The notes under the pieces were generated by a model. It had not been told where the DNA came from, searched no databases, and worked only from the letters and a program-made list of their open reading frames with translations. Below, piece after piece: positions 33,760 through 45,332 of a DNA stretch of 64,000 nt; the first letter of the stretch is position 1, and each line of letters begins with the position of its first letter. The DNA comes from Prosapia bicincta (lineage: Eukaryota; Arthropoda; Insecta; Hemiptera; Cercopidae), in NCBI GenBank assembly GCA_036971475.1, contig JBAIZL010000376.1, positions 5,238,001-5,302,000 of the forward strand. Reading direction: 5' to 3'. Both the position numbers and the translations under genes were made by a program.

Positions 33760-34510
33760 TACAATGCGTATGTGGAATAGTGAGTCTATTACAGCTATAC
33801 AGCTTTCTTTTCGTGTTCATTTTCAACTTGGATGCCATGATATCATTCCCGGCCGAAATACGATTCTCAGGTGATTTAACAACAGGAAGTATTCTATAAA
33901 AAGGTTGTCTGGTCAAAATAAGTCTGCTAGGATACTGCATAACATTGAAATGGTTAGGCAAGCTTTGGTTCGTAGCCCAAATCGGTCTGCAAGAAGACAC
34001 AAGCATGAATTTTCCCTAACTCTTGAGTCAGTGTGAACAATTTTGCAAAAAGACTTATTACTTCATCCATACAAGATTTGTGTGACTCAGATGTTAGAAG
34101 AAAAAGAAAATTCAGTAATCATCATAAGTAATGAGGCTCATTTTTATTTAAATGGTTCTGTTAATAAGCAAAACTTTCGGCATTGGGCCAGTTAGAATCC
34201 TCCAAGGATTTATGAAAACCACTGCACTCACCATGTGTTACACAGTGTACGATTTAGAGTAACTGCATTATCAGGCTATATTATTTTGAGGATGCAAACG
34301 GCAAGACTGTGACAGTTAATAGTGCATGTTACATTCACTAACAAAATAGTGTTCATTTCCAGCAAGATTTCTAGGCAGGCTTATTTCGCTTTTCGGTGAT
34401 ATCCCGTGGCTTCTAAGGCCTCCAGATTTGAGCTGTTGTGATTTTTTTCTTTGGGGGCGTTCTAAAATCTTACGCTTACAACCCCCAAACCTAAAACATC
34501 GATGGATATT
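33760..34510 (+). pseudogene. Mariner/Tc1-like transposase relic
   Basis: Recognisable blocks on the plus strand across several frames: SPNRSARRHKHEF, ILQKDLLLHPYKICVTQ, NEAHFYLNGSVNKQNFRHW, and a late LKS-Y-type tail. The order matches insect transposases of the DDE_3 class. The expected first catalytic Asp before EAHF reads Asn, and there are many stops. Function lost. No terminal repeats found. Confidence 0.65.
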
Positions 34511-35550
34511 AATGACTATTAAACAGGAAGTGCCAACACTTAATCATAATATTTATTGAATCTATTATCCGTCATATAAATGGTTATAACCTGTATTACA
34601 AAAGATGAATATTAGACTGAATTTTTCCAGCAAATTTCCCCCAATGTATATTGCTTGTGAATAATTGGGAGTTGACTCTACATAAAAAAATAAGAAAAAT
34701 AATGTATACATCGGTTGCTATGAAATAAAGCCCTCAAACATGGGTTAGTATGAAATATAAGCATTATATGAAATATTTACTAGTTATGATTAAGTTACAG
34801 TATCGTGAGTAGTTTTGGAGATATTGGGGGTAAGTACAAAATAATATGTAGTTAAAATATTTATTTTTTTACGTTACATTAACATATTGACTGTGTAAAT
34901 TAGAAATTAAACCTATAATTTTTTTAAATTTTTTAAATTTGGCAGGAAAAATCTGATAATTTTTAAACAGAAATAATAATACAAAACAGAAATGTTCAAG
35001 AACAACTTGGATATATGAAATAATAAAAAATTACATGGAACATCGTATGAAATAAAGAAACTGATTTATTTTATTTGTAATAAGCATAGTACCAGACCTT
35101 CACACGGGGTCCACGAATATTTGTATTCATTTAATTTGTATTTATATTTGTTTTGAATTTAATTTACTGAAATTAAATCTCAATAAATATATCAAACTAC
35201 AGTTTATAAACCTACTGTAAAGGGAGTTTCCAAGGCCAGTGGGGTAAAAGCCCTCATTTTTAAATAAAAATGTGTTAATGTGAAAACCATGCACCGTAAG
35301 AATGTCCATGTAAAATTTCAGGTATTTATTTCCCATTCCCACATGTTCGATAGGGAAAAAAATTATACCAAGCGATGCAGAAAGTCATTAGGGGTTTAAA
35401 AAAATAATGAAAACTCTTGCTCAGGGAAATAAATAAAATTTTTGTCGAATTAAAGTTGGGTAAAAAATTCATTGTGGAGTAATAAGAAGTACTACAACCA
35501 CCTGTCAACACCTCGCCGTACTATGTATACATATATTTAAATACAGGCCT
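34511..35550. other. Non-coding, nothing recognised
   Basis: AT-rich DNA. Short open frames on the minus strand (35142-35511) have no recognisable content. Confidence 0.5.
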
Positions 35551-35802
35551 ACCTATAAAGTATCGAGTTACGATAGATTTGTTTGTAATTTTATACAATA
35601 CTATATACCTATATTAAAATATATATGTAAAGTGTCCAGTCAGGATATTTGGTTGTAATTTTATACAACATTACCTAATTAAACGTCGATTTCAGCAGAG
35701 TATTACTTCGTCACGAGATCTCTATTCTAGCTTTACATGTGTACATTTAGTTAAATGTATAAAATTACAAACAAATCTATCCTGACTGGATACTTCATAG
35801 GT
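35551..35802. mobile_element. MITE with about 47-bp terminal inverted repeats
   Basis: The left arm starts ACCTATAAAGTATCGAG and contains GATAGATTTGTTTGTAATTT. The right arm (35757-35802) is its inverse, ending CTTCATAGGT, with about 4 mismatches in 47. A second degenerate arm copy lies at about 35625-35668. Two more arm copies are at 38250-38365. Non-coding. No clear target duplication, so the superfamily is unassigned. Confidence 0.7.
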
Positions 35803-35929
35803 ATGTAAAATTAACCTTCCGTGTGATAACAAACAATAATTGTCATTATAGCTTCAGGACATGTTCTTGATTCATTTTAAATGCATTGTATTGGGGGTGG
35901 GCAATGTGCATTTTTACCAGCACTATTAG

Positions 35930-36185
35930 CATCACATTTAGAGGGGAATTACATTTGTCCAAAATTGTAAACTTTTGGGACGTGAGCGAGAGTTTTCATA
36001 ATTTTGTTCGTATCTCTGATGACTTTCTTTGTAGGCCAGTATAATTTATTTTTGCTAAAATGAAACAAGTGGGAACGGGAAATAAATACCAAATTTCAGC
36101 TTAATGGGTCCAGTAGTTTTTACGTTTTTGAGTGATACACACACAGACAGACAGACACCATTAGATTTTTATATAATATTATAGA
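35930..36185 (+). mobile_element. Non-LTR retroelement tail (low confidence)
   Basis: A block ending in ACACACACAGACAGACAGAC and an AT-rich tail (ATATAATATTATAGATTAG). The phrase layout (AAATTTCAGCTTAATGGGTC, then a cytosine-adenine repeat) is like 3' ends of short retroelements common in arthropods. No coding sequence. Confidence 0.4.
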
Positions 36186-36255
36186 TTAGTACCTAATAAA
36201 TATATCAAACTATAAACTTAATCACTATTTATTAGGAATATACTGTGGTTGAATT

Positions 36256-36478
36256 TAATAATAAATACACAAAAACCTCCTAACCACAAATCTTCTTTAT
36301 TTTACCCTTATATACATTTCAGTTACAAAGTAACCATCCTCAGAGGGATAACATACAAAGACTCATGAAAGAGTCTTTGTATGTTATCCCTCTGAGGATG
36401 GTTACTTTGAAACTGAAATGTACATAAGGGTAAAATAAAGAAAGTTTGTGGTTAAGAGGTTTTTGTGTATTTATTATA
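36256..36478. repeat. Large palindrome of two PLE-like ends (family D)
   Basis: Two arms of about 108 bp (36256-36364 and 36371-36478) separated by 6 bases (ATGAAA). Each arm has a CTGAGGA..stem..GAAA motif and a GTTTGTGGTTAAGAGG-type tail. There is no body between them. It looks like the head-to-head terminal repeats of a PLE without coding sequence. Confidence 0.85.
36317..36343 (-). ncRNA. Hammerhead-like core motif in palindrome arm
   Basis: Minus strand: CTGAGGA, T, stem GGTTAC/GTAACT (loop TTT, basal G-U pair), GAAA. The right arm (36392-36418, plus) has the same motif with one stem mismatch. Not shown to be active. Confidence 0.4.
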
Positions 36479-38249
36479 AACTTAATGATTATTAGTAGAT
36501 AGCAAAATCATACTTTGGCCTCAGAGGGTTAACGCGTTTTTTAGAAATTCGTTATTTTCCGTTAAATAGCCGTTAAGGGAGGTTATGGGGGATGGTTTCG
36601 AAAATAATTGTAGCGTGACGTAAATGGTGGTGTAGGAGGAAAAACCGTAAAAAAGTCGCGTGAGTCTATTTTACGTTTTACGGATGAAATAATGTTTCAT
36701 TATGATTAGGATAACTGAGAGTGAAGGATCTATGCATTTTCTGGAAATATATTACTTCTCTTTGTTGCAGTGTTGAGTATTAAATTTTAGTTTTAAATAT
36801 ATCCCTTACCCGTTCGTAGCTGACCTATATTTTTACTATATCGCCAGTGTGCGCGTGTGTAGGGTTAAAGTATTTTTAAAAAAACCCACTCGCGAAGTGA
36901 TGTATTTTTGCGAAGTGGTTAAATCATTTTTAGCGATAAATGTGTCAGTCTTTCCTGAAACAGTGTCTTATCTGTTTCTTCTAAACCTTGATTGTTTATA
37001 AAATTTAAAAACATGGTAATTTATTGAGGTAGGTTCCTCAAGGTAGGTAGAGAGAGACTCTTAATACTTCACTTATTAAAGACTGTTACTATTCTGGTTT
37101 TGGTACCCATTGATCTGGAGTTCTGTAATAGTTAATTTTGTATTGGGCTGTTGTATATTGTAACAAGCCTTTGGCCTGAATAAATTGTTTTTAAAAACGT
37201 TGAGGGGGCAGTGGAAAAAACGATTAAAAAGGAGCGCGTGTGGGTCTAAAATACGTTGTACGGATGAAATAATGTGTCGTTTCTATTAGAATAACTGAGG
37301 GGGAAAGATCTCATATATATATTTCATTATATCTCTTACCAGTTTGTTGTTGATCTACGATTTATTATATCTTAACCGCTTTTCTTATAGACACTTCCTT
37401 TCGGTCATATGTTAACTTTACCTCAGATCGAAACTGACTAAACAGAAGAAAAACAGAGTCCGCTATATATAAAAGAAATATTCGTAGTTGTTCTGGGAGG
37501 AGATAAAGCTTTATGCATACGATTATTTATAAAACTGTTACAAAATCCTTATCATATGTTTGTGACGAAATCTTTTTGTAACATAATTAACCACAAAAAA
37601 AGTTTTTAAAAAAGTTTTAAAATGTTGCCTTCTGATCACCGATCCATTAAAACACAAACACGCTCGTTGTTTCTTGAACTCGTGCGACCCGAAGCTGTAT
37701 GGCATTCGACAATGTGGTTTTTGAGCCGCAGCTGAAATTTTCAAGGCTATCCGTCTAGACAGTTGCGAAAGCTTCGTCATTCTGGCGAAAGCTTTGTTCA
37801 ACACGTAAAGTTACGTGAATGTTTTTTTTAAATAAAACCTTATAACGTATGTTTTTGTGTCTTACATGAAATTACAGTATGATAAATTAGGTTTATGAGG
37901 TTACGTTATTGGATATACTCAATTAATAGTTACATTATGTATTTTTCTGAATACAGTGATTTTTTAAAATTTAATTTCATAGTGAAGTAAATTAATTAAT
38001 ATGTGTTAAATTTATAAACAATTATTACTTTATTGGAGTTTCACTTTAAACAAATATAATTATTGGATATTTTGTAACTTGTTGGTAAGTAATTGAAAAT
38101 AATTTTCAAGTTTTAAAATAATAAAATATATGTGTATAAAACGTTTCATTTTGTTTTTTTGAACGTTATAAAAAATATTCTCTAAATTTGTTGAAATCAG
38201 ATGTACTCGTAATTTTCTGCATCGTTAATAATTCTAAATAATTACCAAT

Positions 38250-38365
38250 ATTTTAATCAAATCTATCCTGACTGAATACTTCGTGCATATACTAGAATAC
38301 ATTTAGCTAGTAATGTTAAATAAAATTATTACCAAATCTATCCCGACTGGATACTTTGTAGGACT
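38250..38365. repeat. Two direct MITE-arm fragments
   Basis: CAAATCTATCCTGACTGAAT (38258) and CAAATCTATCCCGACTGGAT (38334), about 76 bp apart, match the right arm of the MITE at 35551-35802. Confidence 0.65.
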
Positions 38366-39492
38366 ATTTTAATACTACAATATTTCTTATTGAATAATAA
38401 TTATAGAATATTGGCTTAAACATGCCTTTGCTAATTCTAAAAACGTTTTAATTACAGAACCTCACGGCACAAGTATTTCTTGAGTAAATATACTTGTTAC
38501 TCGTTTGGAAATAAATATATTTAATATCGCTTTTTATATTCTTAAGGAGGTTGTTTTTATCTAACAAACTAAATAATCACAGTTGATAAACTAATTTAAA
38601 CTTTAAACTAGTTCTTTAGACTTAATCTAAGTAAAAGATGTCATTCTTTTTTTCCTACTAATTACTACAAGTTAGACTCAAAAGTTTTATATAATTTATT
38701 TATTTATTCAACTTCTATTTTAAGGAAAAACTTATTAAATTTTTATTAACAAAACATTACAAGACCCTGAATATTAACTTTGTGTAAACTATACTAGGTT
38801 TAAAAAAATATAAACATGAAAATTAACAAAACAAAAGCTGTACAACAAAAATGTTGAACTAAATTTCAAATATTTGAAAAATTAACTATGGTGCAATTAG
38901 CTACTCAAAATACATTTTATAGTTACTAGAAACAGAGCATAGATAGAATACTTTAAACAAATCAAAACCAAATGAAATCACATTTCGATGTAGTGAATTT
39001 GCTGCTTTTAAATTTTTACATTATTTGTATATTTAGCGTTCTTAATTGTAGACTATATTATTGCCCTATTAAATTATACGCGAAGTTTTTCTTGTGAAGT
39101 AAATTAAATTATATATAATACAATATACTATATTATACTACTATATTATACTATTATATTATATATAATATATATTAATATATATTAAATGTGATTTTTG
39201 TTTTCAAAATATGAAACCTTTAAATAATAATTAATGAGTTTTTACATAAATTTGTACGAAATTTCTGCATATAATATTTTAGGTAACATTTTTCCTGATA
39301 TCGTTAAGACAAGTATTATCATGCAAAAATTTTAATAAGATTTTAGAAAACAAGTTGTAATTTGATTGAACCTGTTTGTTACGTTAAGCCATACATTTAT
39401 ATAAACATAGTACTCTATACAAATAAAAATCTTTAGTATAAGATCTCCTTCCATTATGAATTACCAGGAAGTAAAAACAAGTAATATTGCGC

Positions 39493-39563
39493 GGGTGTAT
39501 GTGTATGTGCTCGTGTGCGCGCGCGCGCTCGTGTGTATTCGTGCGCGCATGTTTGTGTGTGTT
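39493..39563. repeat. Alternating purine-pyrimidine tract
   Basis: GT/GC-rich alternation including GTGCGCGCGCGCGCTCGTG. Such runs can adopt Z-DNA. Microsatellite-like. Confidence 0.8.
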
Positions 39564-40303
39564 GAAATACAATGCAGTTAATTACGTTAGGATTAATAAA
39601 ACTCAGACTGACAGGTGTTAAGACAGGGGTTGTGGGGACGGAAAAAACTAGGTTTGATGAACTCAGAGTGGCAGGTGTTGCACTACAGATGTAGATATTA
39701 GCTCTATATAAGCGAGCAAAACTTTTAGAGACTGTTCACTTCTATGCATGACTTAAGAGTGAACACTATGTTATTGTTAGCTTTTTAAGATATTTCAATG
39801 TTTTAATATATTTTTTATTCCCTTGTATTTTATATAGGTTACTTTGGTTTTATGTTTTGTAAAGAAGGTATGCACCACCGAGATAAATAGTTTCTTGTGC
39901 TTAAAAATAAGTACCCATGCTTGAAAGCCAAAAAGCTGCAAAAATATCGTTTGATACCCATGTCAGCTGTATATTTTCGCATATATATTTCCAAAGCATA
40001 TAAATCTCTGAGATAACATCTCTATATTGTGAGTTTTTGTTAGATTGTTAGTATATACAATTATAATATATGTTTATTCCCTTGGTGTAGTTTCTATAGA
40101 TCACTTTGGTTTAAATTACATTGTATTGATTTATAACGTCTCATTTCAGTTTTATTGTTGTTGTATTATTTAATTTTTTGTGCATATTAGACTAAATGTT
40201 TAGATGTATTTTGTGGTTGCATGTTAAATTTTAAGGACAATTCACTTACTGTTTCGTACTTTTATATTTCTATATTGATTGTAGTAACTAATATATATAT
40301 ATA

Positions 40304-40402
40304 TTGTTTAATATTCCTGATGATGTTGGTACTGTTAGCCAACGAAAAGCTTTGAATTGTAAATTCAATTATAATTCTTGTATTTGTATTTTGACTTATG
40401 TT

Positions 40403-40465
<63 letters not shown>
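40304..40465 (+). mobile_element. PLE-like end (family C) joined to (TA)n
   Basis: A short segment with CTGATGA..GAAA core (40317-40347) and an AT-rich tail (GAATTGTAAATTC hairpin) running straight into a (TA)n tract at about 40408-40465. It resembles the 3' ends of the other PLE families in layout. No coding sequence. Confidence 0.45.
40317..40347 (+). ncRNA. Hammerhead-like core motif (PLE family C)
   Basis: CTGATGA, T, perfect stem GTTGG/CCAAC with loop TACTGTTAG, then GAAA. It is the closest of the three families to the canonical CUGAUGA core, though one extra base precedes the stem. No stem III or cleavage triplet assigned. Confidence 0.45.
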
Positions 40466-40473
<8 letters not shown>

Positions 40474-40586
40474 TATTGTCTTGCATTACTTTATATTGTT
40501 GTTTTTGTTTGCTTATATATTTTGTATTTAGGATAGATATTTGTTAATAATTATTTTATAATTATAGCATAAACACATCACCTTTT

Positions 40587-40738
40587 TCAGGTTAAAATAA
40601 TTATATCTTTATTTCTTCCAGGCTTATATAAATAATACCAATATTTATTCTTGTTTCAGCAGCTTCTTCAGGTTAAAATAATTATATCTTTATTTATTTC
40701 AGGTTTTATATAAATAATACCAATATTTATTCTTGTTT
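40587..40738. repeat. Two-copy tandem repeat, period about 80 bp
   Basis: Copies at 40587-40659 and 40667-40738 share TTCAGGTTAAAATAATTATA and ATAAATAATACCAATATTTA. Non-coding. Confidence 0.85.
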
Positions 40739-42479
40739 ACTTTTCAGGTATAATGCAAAATATCACTCCTACTTTCAGGTTTACCTCAGGAATCATGATT
40801 GTTTCTGATGTTGATCAATACCCCCCCTAATGTGATTTTTATTGGGTATCTTTTAATTACTTCAAGCCCATGTCTGGAGTATATTACACATAAACACGTG
40901 CTATATATGTAGTTGGAACAGAATGGGGTATCTCATGAGGTGAAAATCAATTTCGGACAATTTATTGTTGATTTAGTCTTGTGGAATACATAAATTGTTA
41001 TTAAAAATACCGAAAATCGCATATTTGGGGGGGGGGATTTAATAACAATTTTGTATTGTTTACTTTTCAAGTAAAATAATATATGTTTCTTACTTCCAGG
41101 TTTACATCATTAATATCCCTAATACTCCTTCCTCTTTCACGCACGCTAAGGCTATCTCCAGATAGTTTGTCTGGGGCAACCCGGGCAAAGCGTGTTGTCC
41201 TGGACATAATTGTTTCTGTTCACTGGGAGCTTGATATCCAACCCCATCCCACCCACCATTTTCGTCGTTTCCTCGAGGTGAGTAAACGTAGCGGATAATT
41301 GGCGAGATGAATTTCGCGTCATTCGTTGCGTCACCCGGCTTCCAATAGTCATATAGCAAGGACGAATTCAGCATATGTCTATTATTCACTTACACCCCAA
41401 ACCCTCTAGGTTGCCGTTGGTCTATTCGGCTGGTGACGTGACGAATTGCGTTCCAGTCTAGTAGAGCGCCTAGGGATCCCTTTGTGCAGAGTGTTACAAG
41501 GATGATATTCAGTACATTCTGCTTAGAGTCACTCCTTTCTCTTCTTTCCCATAGTTTTAAGGAAAATATTTTTTTATTATTTAAACGATCTTGACATAGT
41601 AACATACTCTTTGGCTGGTAAAAAATGCTTCACATTTTCCAAACCTTGGATCAAGGTTAGAATACATTCTGTTACCTCCTCTCCCCAAAAATAGGTTCAA
41701 TTCCCCAGAGTTACTTCAATTTGTGATTTCAAACACTTCAATCCCTTCCACCTCCCCCTCCCCCGATATTTTCTTTACTCAACTATTCTACTATGTTACA
41801 CTTCACCTAACTCTTCACACCCAAACCTCATACTCCCCCTCCCTTCCTCGTGATACAGTATAACCCCCTCCTTCGTTTTAAATTGTATAAATAGCATAGA
41901 CTCGCGACAACTTCATCATTTTGCTTCTCAACCTTATAGCTGAATAATTGATCCAACCATCAAGGATTTCTACAGCTCCTCTAAAAATGTCCACCATATA
42001 GAGGAGAACTGAAACCGCAAGCACTTCAAATACCGCAGCCTATCATTTCAACAACCTGGTTAAGGACCTACTACTATCACAGAGTCCTGTTAAAAACTGT
42101 TTTAAAAAAATCCTCGACATTTTTTCCGAAACCTACTGCAGCGAAAAAGCTTGAGTTATTACCTTCTCTACCCTCCAATACCCAAAAGCAATTCCGACTT
42201 TGTACCTAGAGATTTACGAAAGGAATAAAGAGATGGAATATGCAATGCCCGTATTGTAGGTGATGGTGTTATGCTTTTCAGCCGTCATCGTGAGCGTAAT
42301 ACAACAGGCCTGAAAGAAACAAAATCTTCCACAAATGATACTTCAAAAAATGTTTTGCCGAAAATAAAATTATCCAGACTCAAAACTAATACCAAATATC
42401 GACTTCTATCACACTTGAACGATGTGGGAATCGTGGGAACTACAGAGGTGTCTTCATCATACATTTCCCTTTGAAGAAG
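40739..42479. other. Mostly non-coding, nothing firmly recognised
   Basis: Includes a poly-G run (41024-41036) and short frames without known content. TATAAATA near 41886 could be a core promoter for the Polinton-like remnant to the right, but no transcript evidence exists. A 67-aa frame at 42271-42474 is unrecognised. Confidence 0.4.
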
Positions 42480-42631
42480 TTTAAAAAACAACCTGTTTAA
42501 GACGGATGGTACCTTGAAGTAAAGTTTTCAGATCACAACTCCAAAAAGAAGCTTTTACAATGGGTTAAATAATAATACGATTCGACTTCTCAGCAACTGT
42601 TTCCCCATACACTCCCTTCTTTCCTTCCCCC

Positions 42632-42675
42632 AGAATAGAGCAGCAGATGGGTTCGCCCATCAGCTGCTCTATTCT
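42632..42675. other. 44-nt near-perfect hairpin (copy 1)
   Basis: Inverted repeat: AGAATAGAGCAGC then GATGGG pairs with CCCATC then GCTGCTCTATTCT, with one A-A mismatch and loop TTCG. An identical-type hairpin lies exactly 1,000 bp downstream. Confidence 0.85.
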
Positions 42676-42859
42676 CCTTATTATAAACGACCTTGACATA
42701 TATTTAATAAGGCTACTACACAAGAGCAGCATGTAAAGACCGATGCTAACCAGAAGTAAAGTTTGCAGACCCCAACTTAAACAATGAACTTCTGAAATTG
42801 TTGAAAATAATTAGTGTCGTCTTTTTCACTAGAGGCTTTTCTCTTAAACACCCTCCTTT

Positions 42860-43578
42860 CCTTCTTTCCATTCCTTCTAAAGCGGTGTCATCTTCTACGA
42901 CCCACTCTTTGACGGACGACACAGTGTTAGAAAGGGTGAAAACATACCATGCCTCCTTGTTATATTCTGAATTTACAGACTTAGATGTAAAAGCTGAGAC
43001 ATCCGATCCCCCAGAACCCAGTGTCGGCGAATTTATATCAACTCTGGGTGCTTATGACGTAGCAACAGAGTGGTTAGAGGAGACATTTCTTAATCCGCTC
43101 ACTAAATCTTACATGAAGAAATTCATGAATGACACTGCCGGTAATAAAAAGAGTATTGATCATACGTACGGTTCAAGTTTATAGAAAGATAACATCTTTG
43201 TTGGTGGCACGCAATTGTTGTTCGAAGAAGATGGTGGTCTGAGATTGGGTGATACCCGTTTACAATCCGACTAAAGGATTGAATGAACTTCTTTTCAAGA
43301 GAATACCGGATGATGACGTCTATGATGAGAATGATATCGCAGCCTATAAAGATATATTAGTCAAGACCAACGCTCATAGAATAGGATATTTGCGAAACAA
43401 CAGGGGCAATCGCCAAGTAAATTCCTTTAAATATAGGAGTGTATTAGCTCAAATGTTTCCCACAACATACTACGGATCAGGGATGGGATACAGCAATAGC
43501 AACAGCCGACACTTAATGATAGTACCAGCTAAAGCGGGTAACTTTACTCAAACTCGTAGATATAAACATACTGAATAA
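42860..43578 (+). pseudogene. DUF8207-like Polinton protein (left copy, broken)
   Basis: Frame 42798-43184 ends in IDHTYGSSL before a stop. A shifted frame 43249-43578 carries the conserved core TKGLNELLFKRIPDDDVYDE and TNAHRIGYLRNN. The domain is found in many insect Polinton/adintovirus-type elements, function unknown. The C-terminal coil seen in the right-hand homologue is missing. Confidence 0.65.
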
Positions 43579-43631
43579 CGTTACACAGTTCTAGGCACTA
43601 GGTCTGTGTGTCAAGGTTATATATAGTTATT

Positions 43632-43675
43632 AGAATAGAGCAGCTGTTGGGTTCACCCATCAACTCCTCTATTCT
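43632..43675. other. 44-nt near-perfect hairpin (copy 2)
   Basis: Starts with the same 13 bases (AGAATAGAGCAGC) as copy 1. Arms GTTGGG/CCCATC with loop TTCA, closing CTCCTCTATTCT; two or three mismatches. It follows the stop of the DUF8207-like frame by about 55 bp. Confidence 0.8.
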
Positions 43676-43821
43676 GGGAAAGGGAAGGTTTTTAGGCGAA
43701 AAACCTATCAAGGTTATCATCGCCTAACTGAAATTAAATAAATGTTTAAAACTAATTGTAACTATCTAAAGCTAAAGAACCTAAAAATATAAAAAAATTT
43801 AAATATTATTAAATAGATTAA

Positions 43822-45332
43822 CCCTTAGCACTCGACTGTCGGGGGAGCCCCGCCAAGCGTATATTGCATTTTACTCGTATGTCGGGGGTCACCCGACACG
43901 ATTTTCAAATGGCTATAACTCGTAAACGGTGGAGCCCATGACATTCAATCTTTTACCGTTTTGTGCTACATTATATTGACAATAATGTGAACTACATTGA
44001 AAAGGTTTAGGAATGTGTGAGTCATCAGAAAATCCAGTTTTCCGCTACGTTGTAAGCTGCAAGTACATTACAGTTTGCAGGTTATTTGTGTACTCGTAGT
44101 TTGCTATGGCTTCACGTGCAATTAGTGATTCTGAAATTCCTGATCTTTTACTTGATCCTGATTTATCAGAATGTAGTTCAGTTTCTTCTTGGAGTGATGT
44201 TAGTGACAATGAAAGTGATAACGGTGATGTGAATGTGTCAGAAGAAGTAGGTAATTGTGAAATACCTCGAATTGACGAGCGGAACATGTGTTCAGAGTTA
44301 TTTGTAGGGTTCAATAAGATACCATATACAGGAATGCAAGATCCTAGAAATATAAGTCATATTTGTAAAAATCCTTAAGACTTTTTCCAATTATTTTTTT
44401 CTAACATTTTGCTTCAGGAAATTGTGTCTGAAACTAACAGATACGCGAATGAGAAAATAACTAAACTAACCCCACTAAGAGATAGATCTATATGGAAAAC
44501 TTGGACTGATATTAGCTTAGTTGAATTGAAATCTTTTATTGGTGTAATTTTGAATATGGCTATTATTATTGTGAGTATTGGTTAGATTATCACCCTTTTT
44601 TCAAAGATGTGTTCACAAGAGAAAGATTTTCGCAGATATATTGGAATTTCCACTGTTGTCCACCACCTGTTGATGTGAATTGTACAACTAGAGGACAAAA
44701 AATAAGAAATGTTTCATTTCTAAATGACAAATTTAGAGAATATTATACTCCAGGTGAAGCTATCAGTGTTGATGAGTCGACAGTTGGATTCAAAGGGAGG
44801 TTTATCTCAAAAATGTACAATAACAAAAAAAAGGAAAGGGGAGAAAATCCTGTTAAACAAAAATGGTTTCGCCAAAACCTGGTGAGGGAACTCGTTGGTG
44901 ATACCAGGAATAAGCAGTGTAGGAAGAGGGGCCGGCCGTCAACTACTGACAAGGAAGAAAGACTGAATGGGAAACTACATTTAATTTATTCCAATGATAA
45001 AAGTAACTCTAAGGATTGTGCAGTTTGCTGTAACAGGAGGATAAAAGGAGGCAGAAGGGAAACAGTTTTTTATTGCAAAACATGCAGCAGAAAACCAGGA
45101 CTTCATCCAGGAGACTGTTTTGAAGGATATCATACTCTGAAAAACTACAAATAAGGTAATAAAATCATACACATACTATATTAGTAAATACAATTAGCCT
45201 AGTTTATTAAAATAATGTAAGAGAAAACAAATTTTCCCATAAACAATAATGCAACTTGCAGAAGAGGTATTTGTCTCAATTTAATTACAAGTGGGGAAGC
45301 ATAGCATGTTGAAAAAATCCGAGTGCTAACGG
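43822..45332 (+). mobile_element. piggyBac-like non-autonomous element at TTAA
   Basis: Flanked by TTAA (43818-43821 and 45333-45336), the piggyBac target. Ends CCCTTAGCACTCG and, inverted on the right, CCGTTAGCACTCG, one mismatch. The interrupted LINE sequence reads through the site in other copies (AGATTAAGRTGGCG at about 47128), proving a clean insertion. It carries a damaged transposase gene. Confidence 0.9.
44106..45154 (+). pseudogene. piggyBac-like transposase, internally deleted
   Basis: Acidic Ser-rich N-terminus (MASRAISDSEIPDLLLDPDL), stop at 44376, then frames matching the DDE_Tnp_1_7 region (TWTDISLVELKSFIGVILNM; FTRERFSQIYWNF), with the first catalytic Asp in VDESTVGFKGR. The rest of the catalytic core is missing: the sequence jumps from about 44820 to the C-terminal part. 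The Cys-rich zinc-binding tail (CAVCCNRR...CKTCSRKPGLHPGDC) is intact. It could bind element ends but not cut. PGBD4-type by overall look. Confidence 0.8.

Larger units (their letters stand above)
36479..40303. other. Non-coding repeats, no supported gene
   Basis: It holds two diverged copies of a repeat (36640-36740 and 37225-37320, core ACGGATGAAATAATG and ATTAG.ATAACTGAG), MITE-arm fragments (38250-38365) and an alternating purine-pyrimidine tract (39493-39563). A minus-strand 88-codon frame at 37538-37804 (MLNKAFARMTKLSQLSRRIA start) is not recognised. It could be a relic of an unassigned element. Confidence 0.5.
42480..43688 (+). mobile_element. Polinton/adintovirus-like fragment, left copy
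   Basis: About 1.2 kb with a decayed DUF8207-like gene, two identical-type hairpins (42632-42675, 43632-43675) and a diverged internal duplication (sequence around 42515-42630 resembles 42740-42880). Its DUF8207 part is clearly different in sequence from the one at 56214-57176, so it derives from a distinct lineage or an old copy. It is cut on the right by a LINE-1 fragment. Confidence 0.6.

Noticed and set aside
33725..34006. 93-aa minus-strand frame
   Set aside because: Antisense to the mariner-like transposase relic.
39384..39572. His/Arg-rich minus-strand frame
   Set aside because: It is translation of the GT/GC repeat tract.
40304..40531. 75-aa frame with Tyr-Ile repeats
   Set aside because: It is translation of a (TA)n microsatellite.
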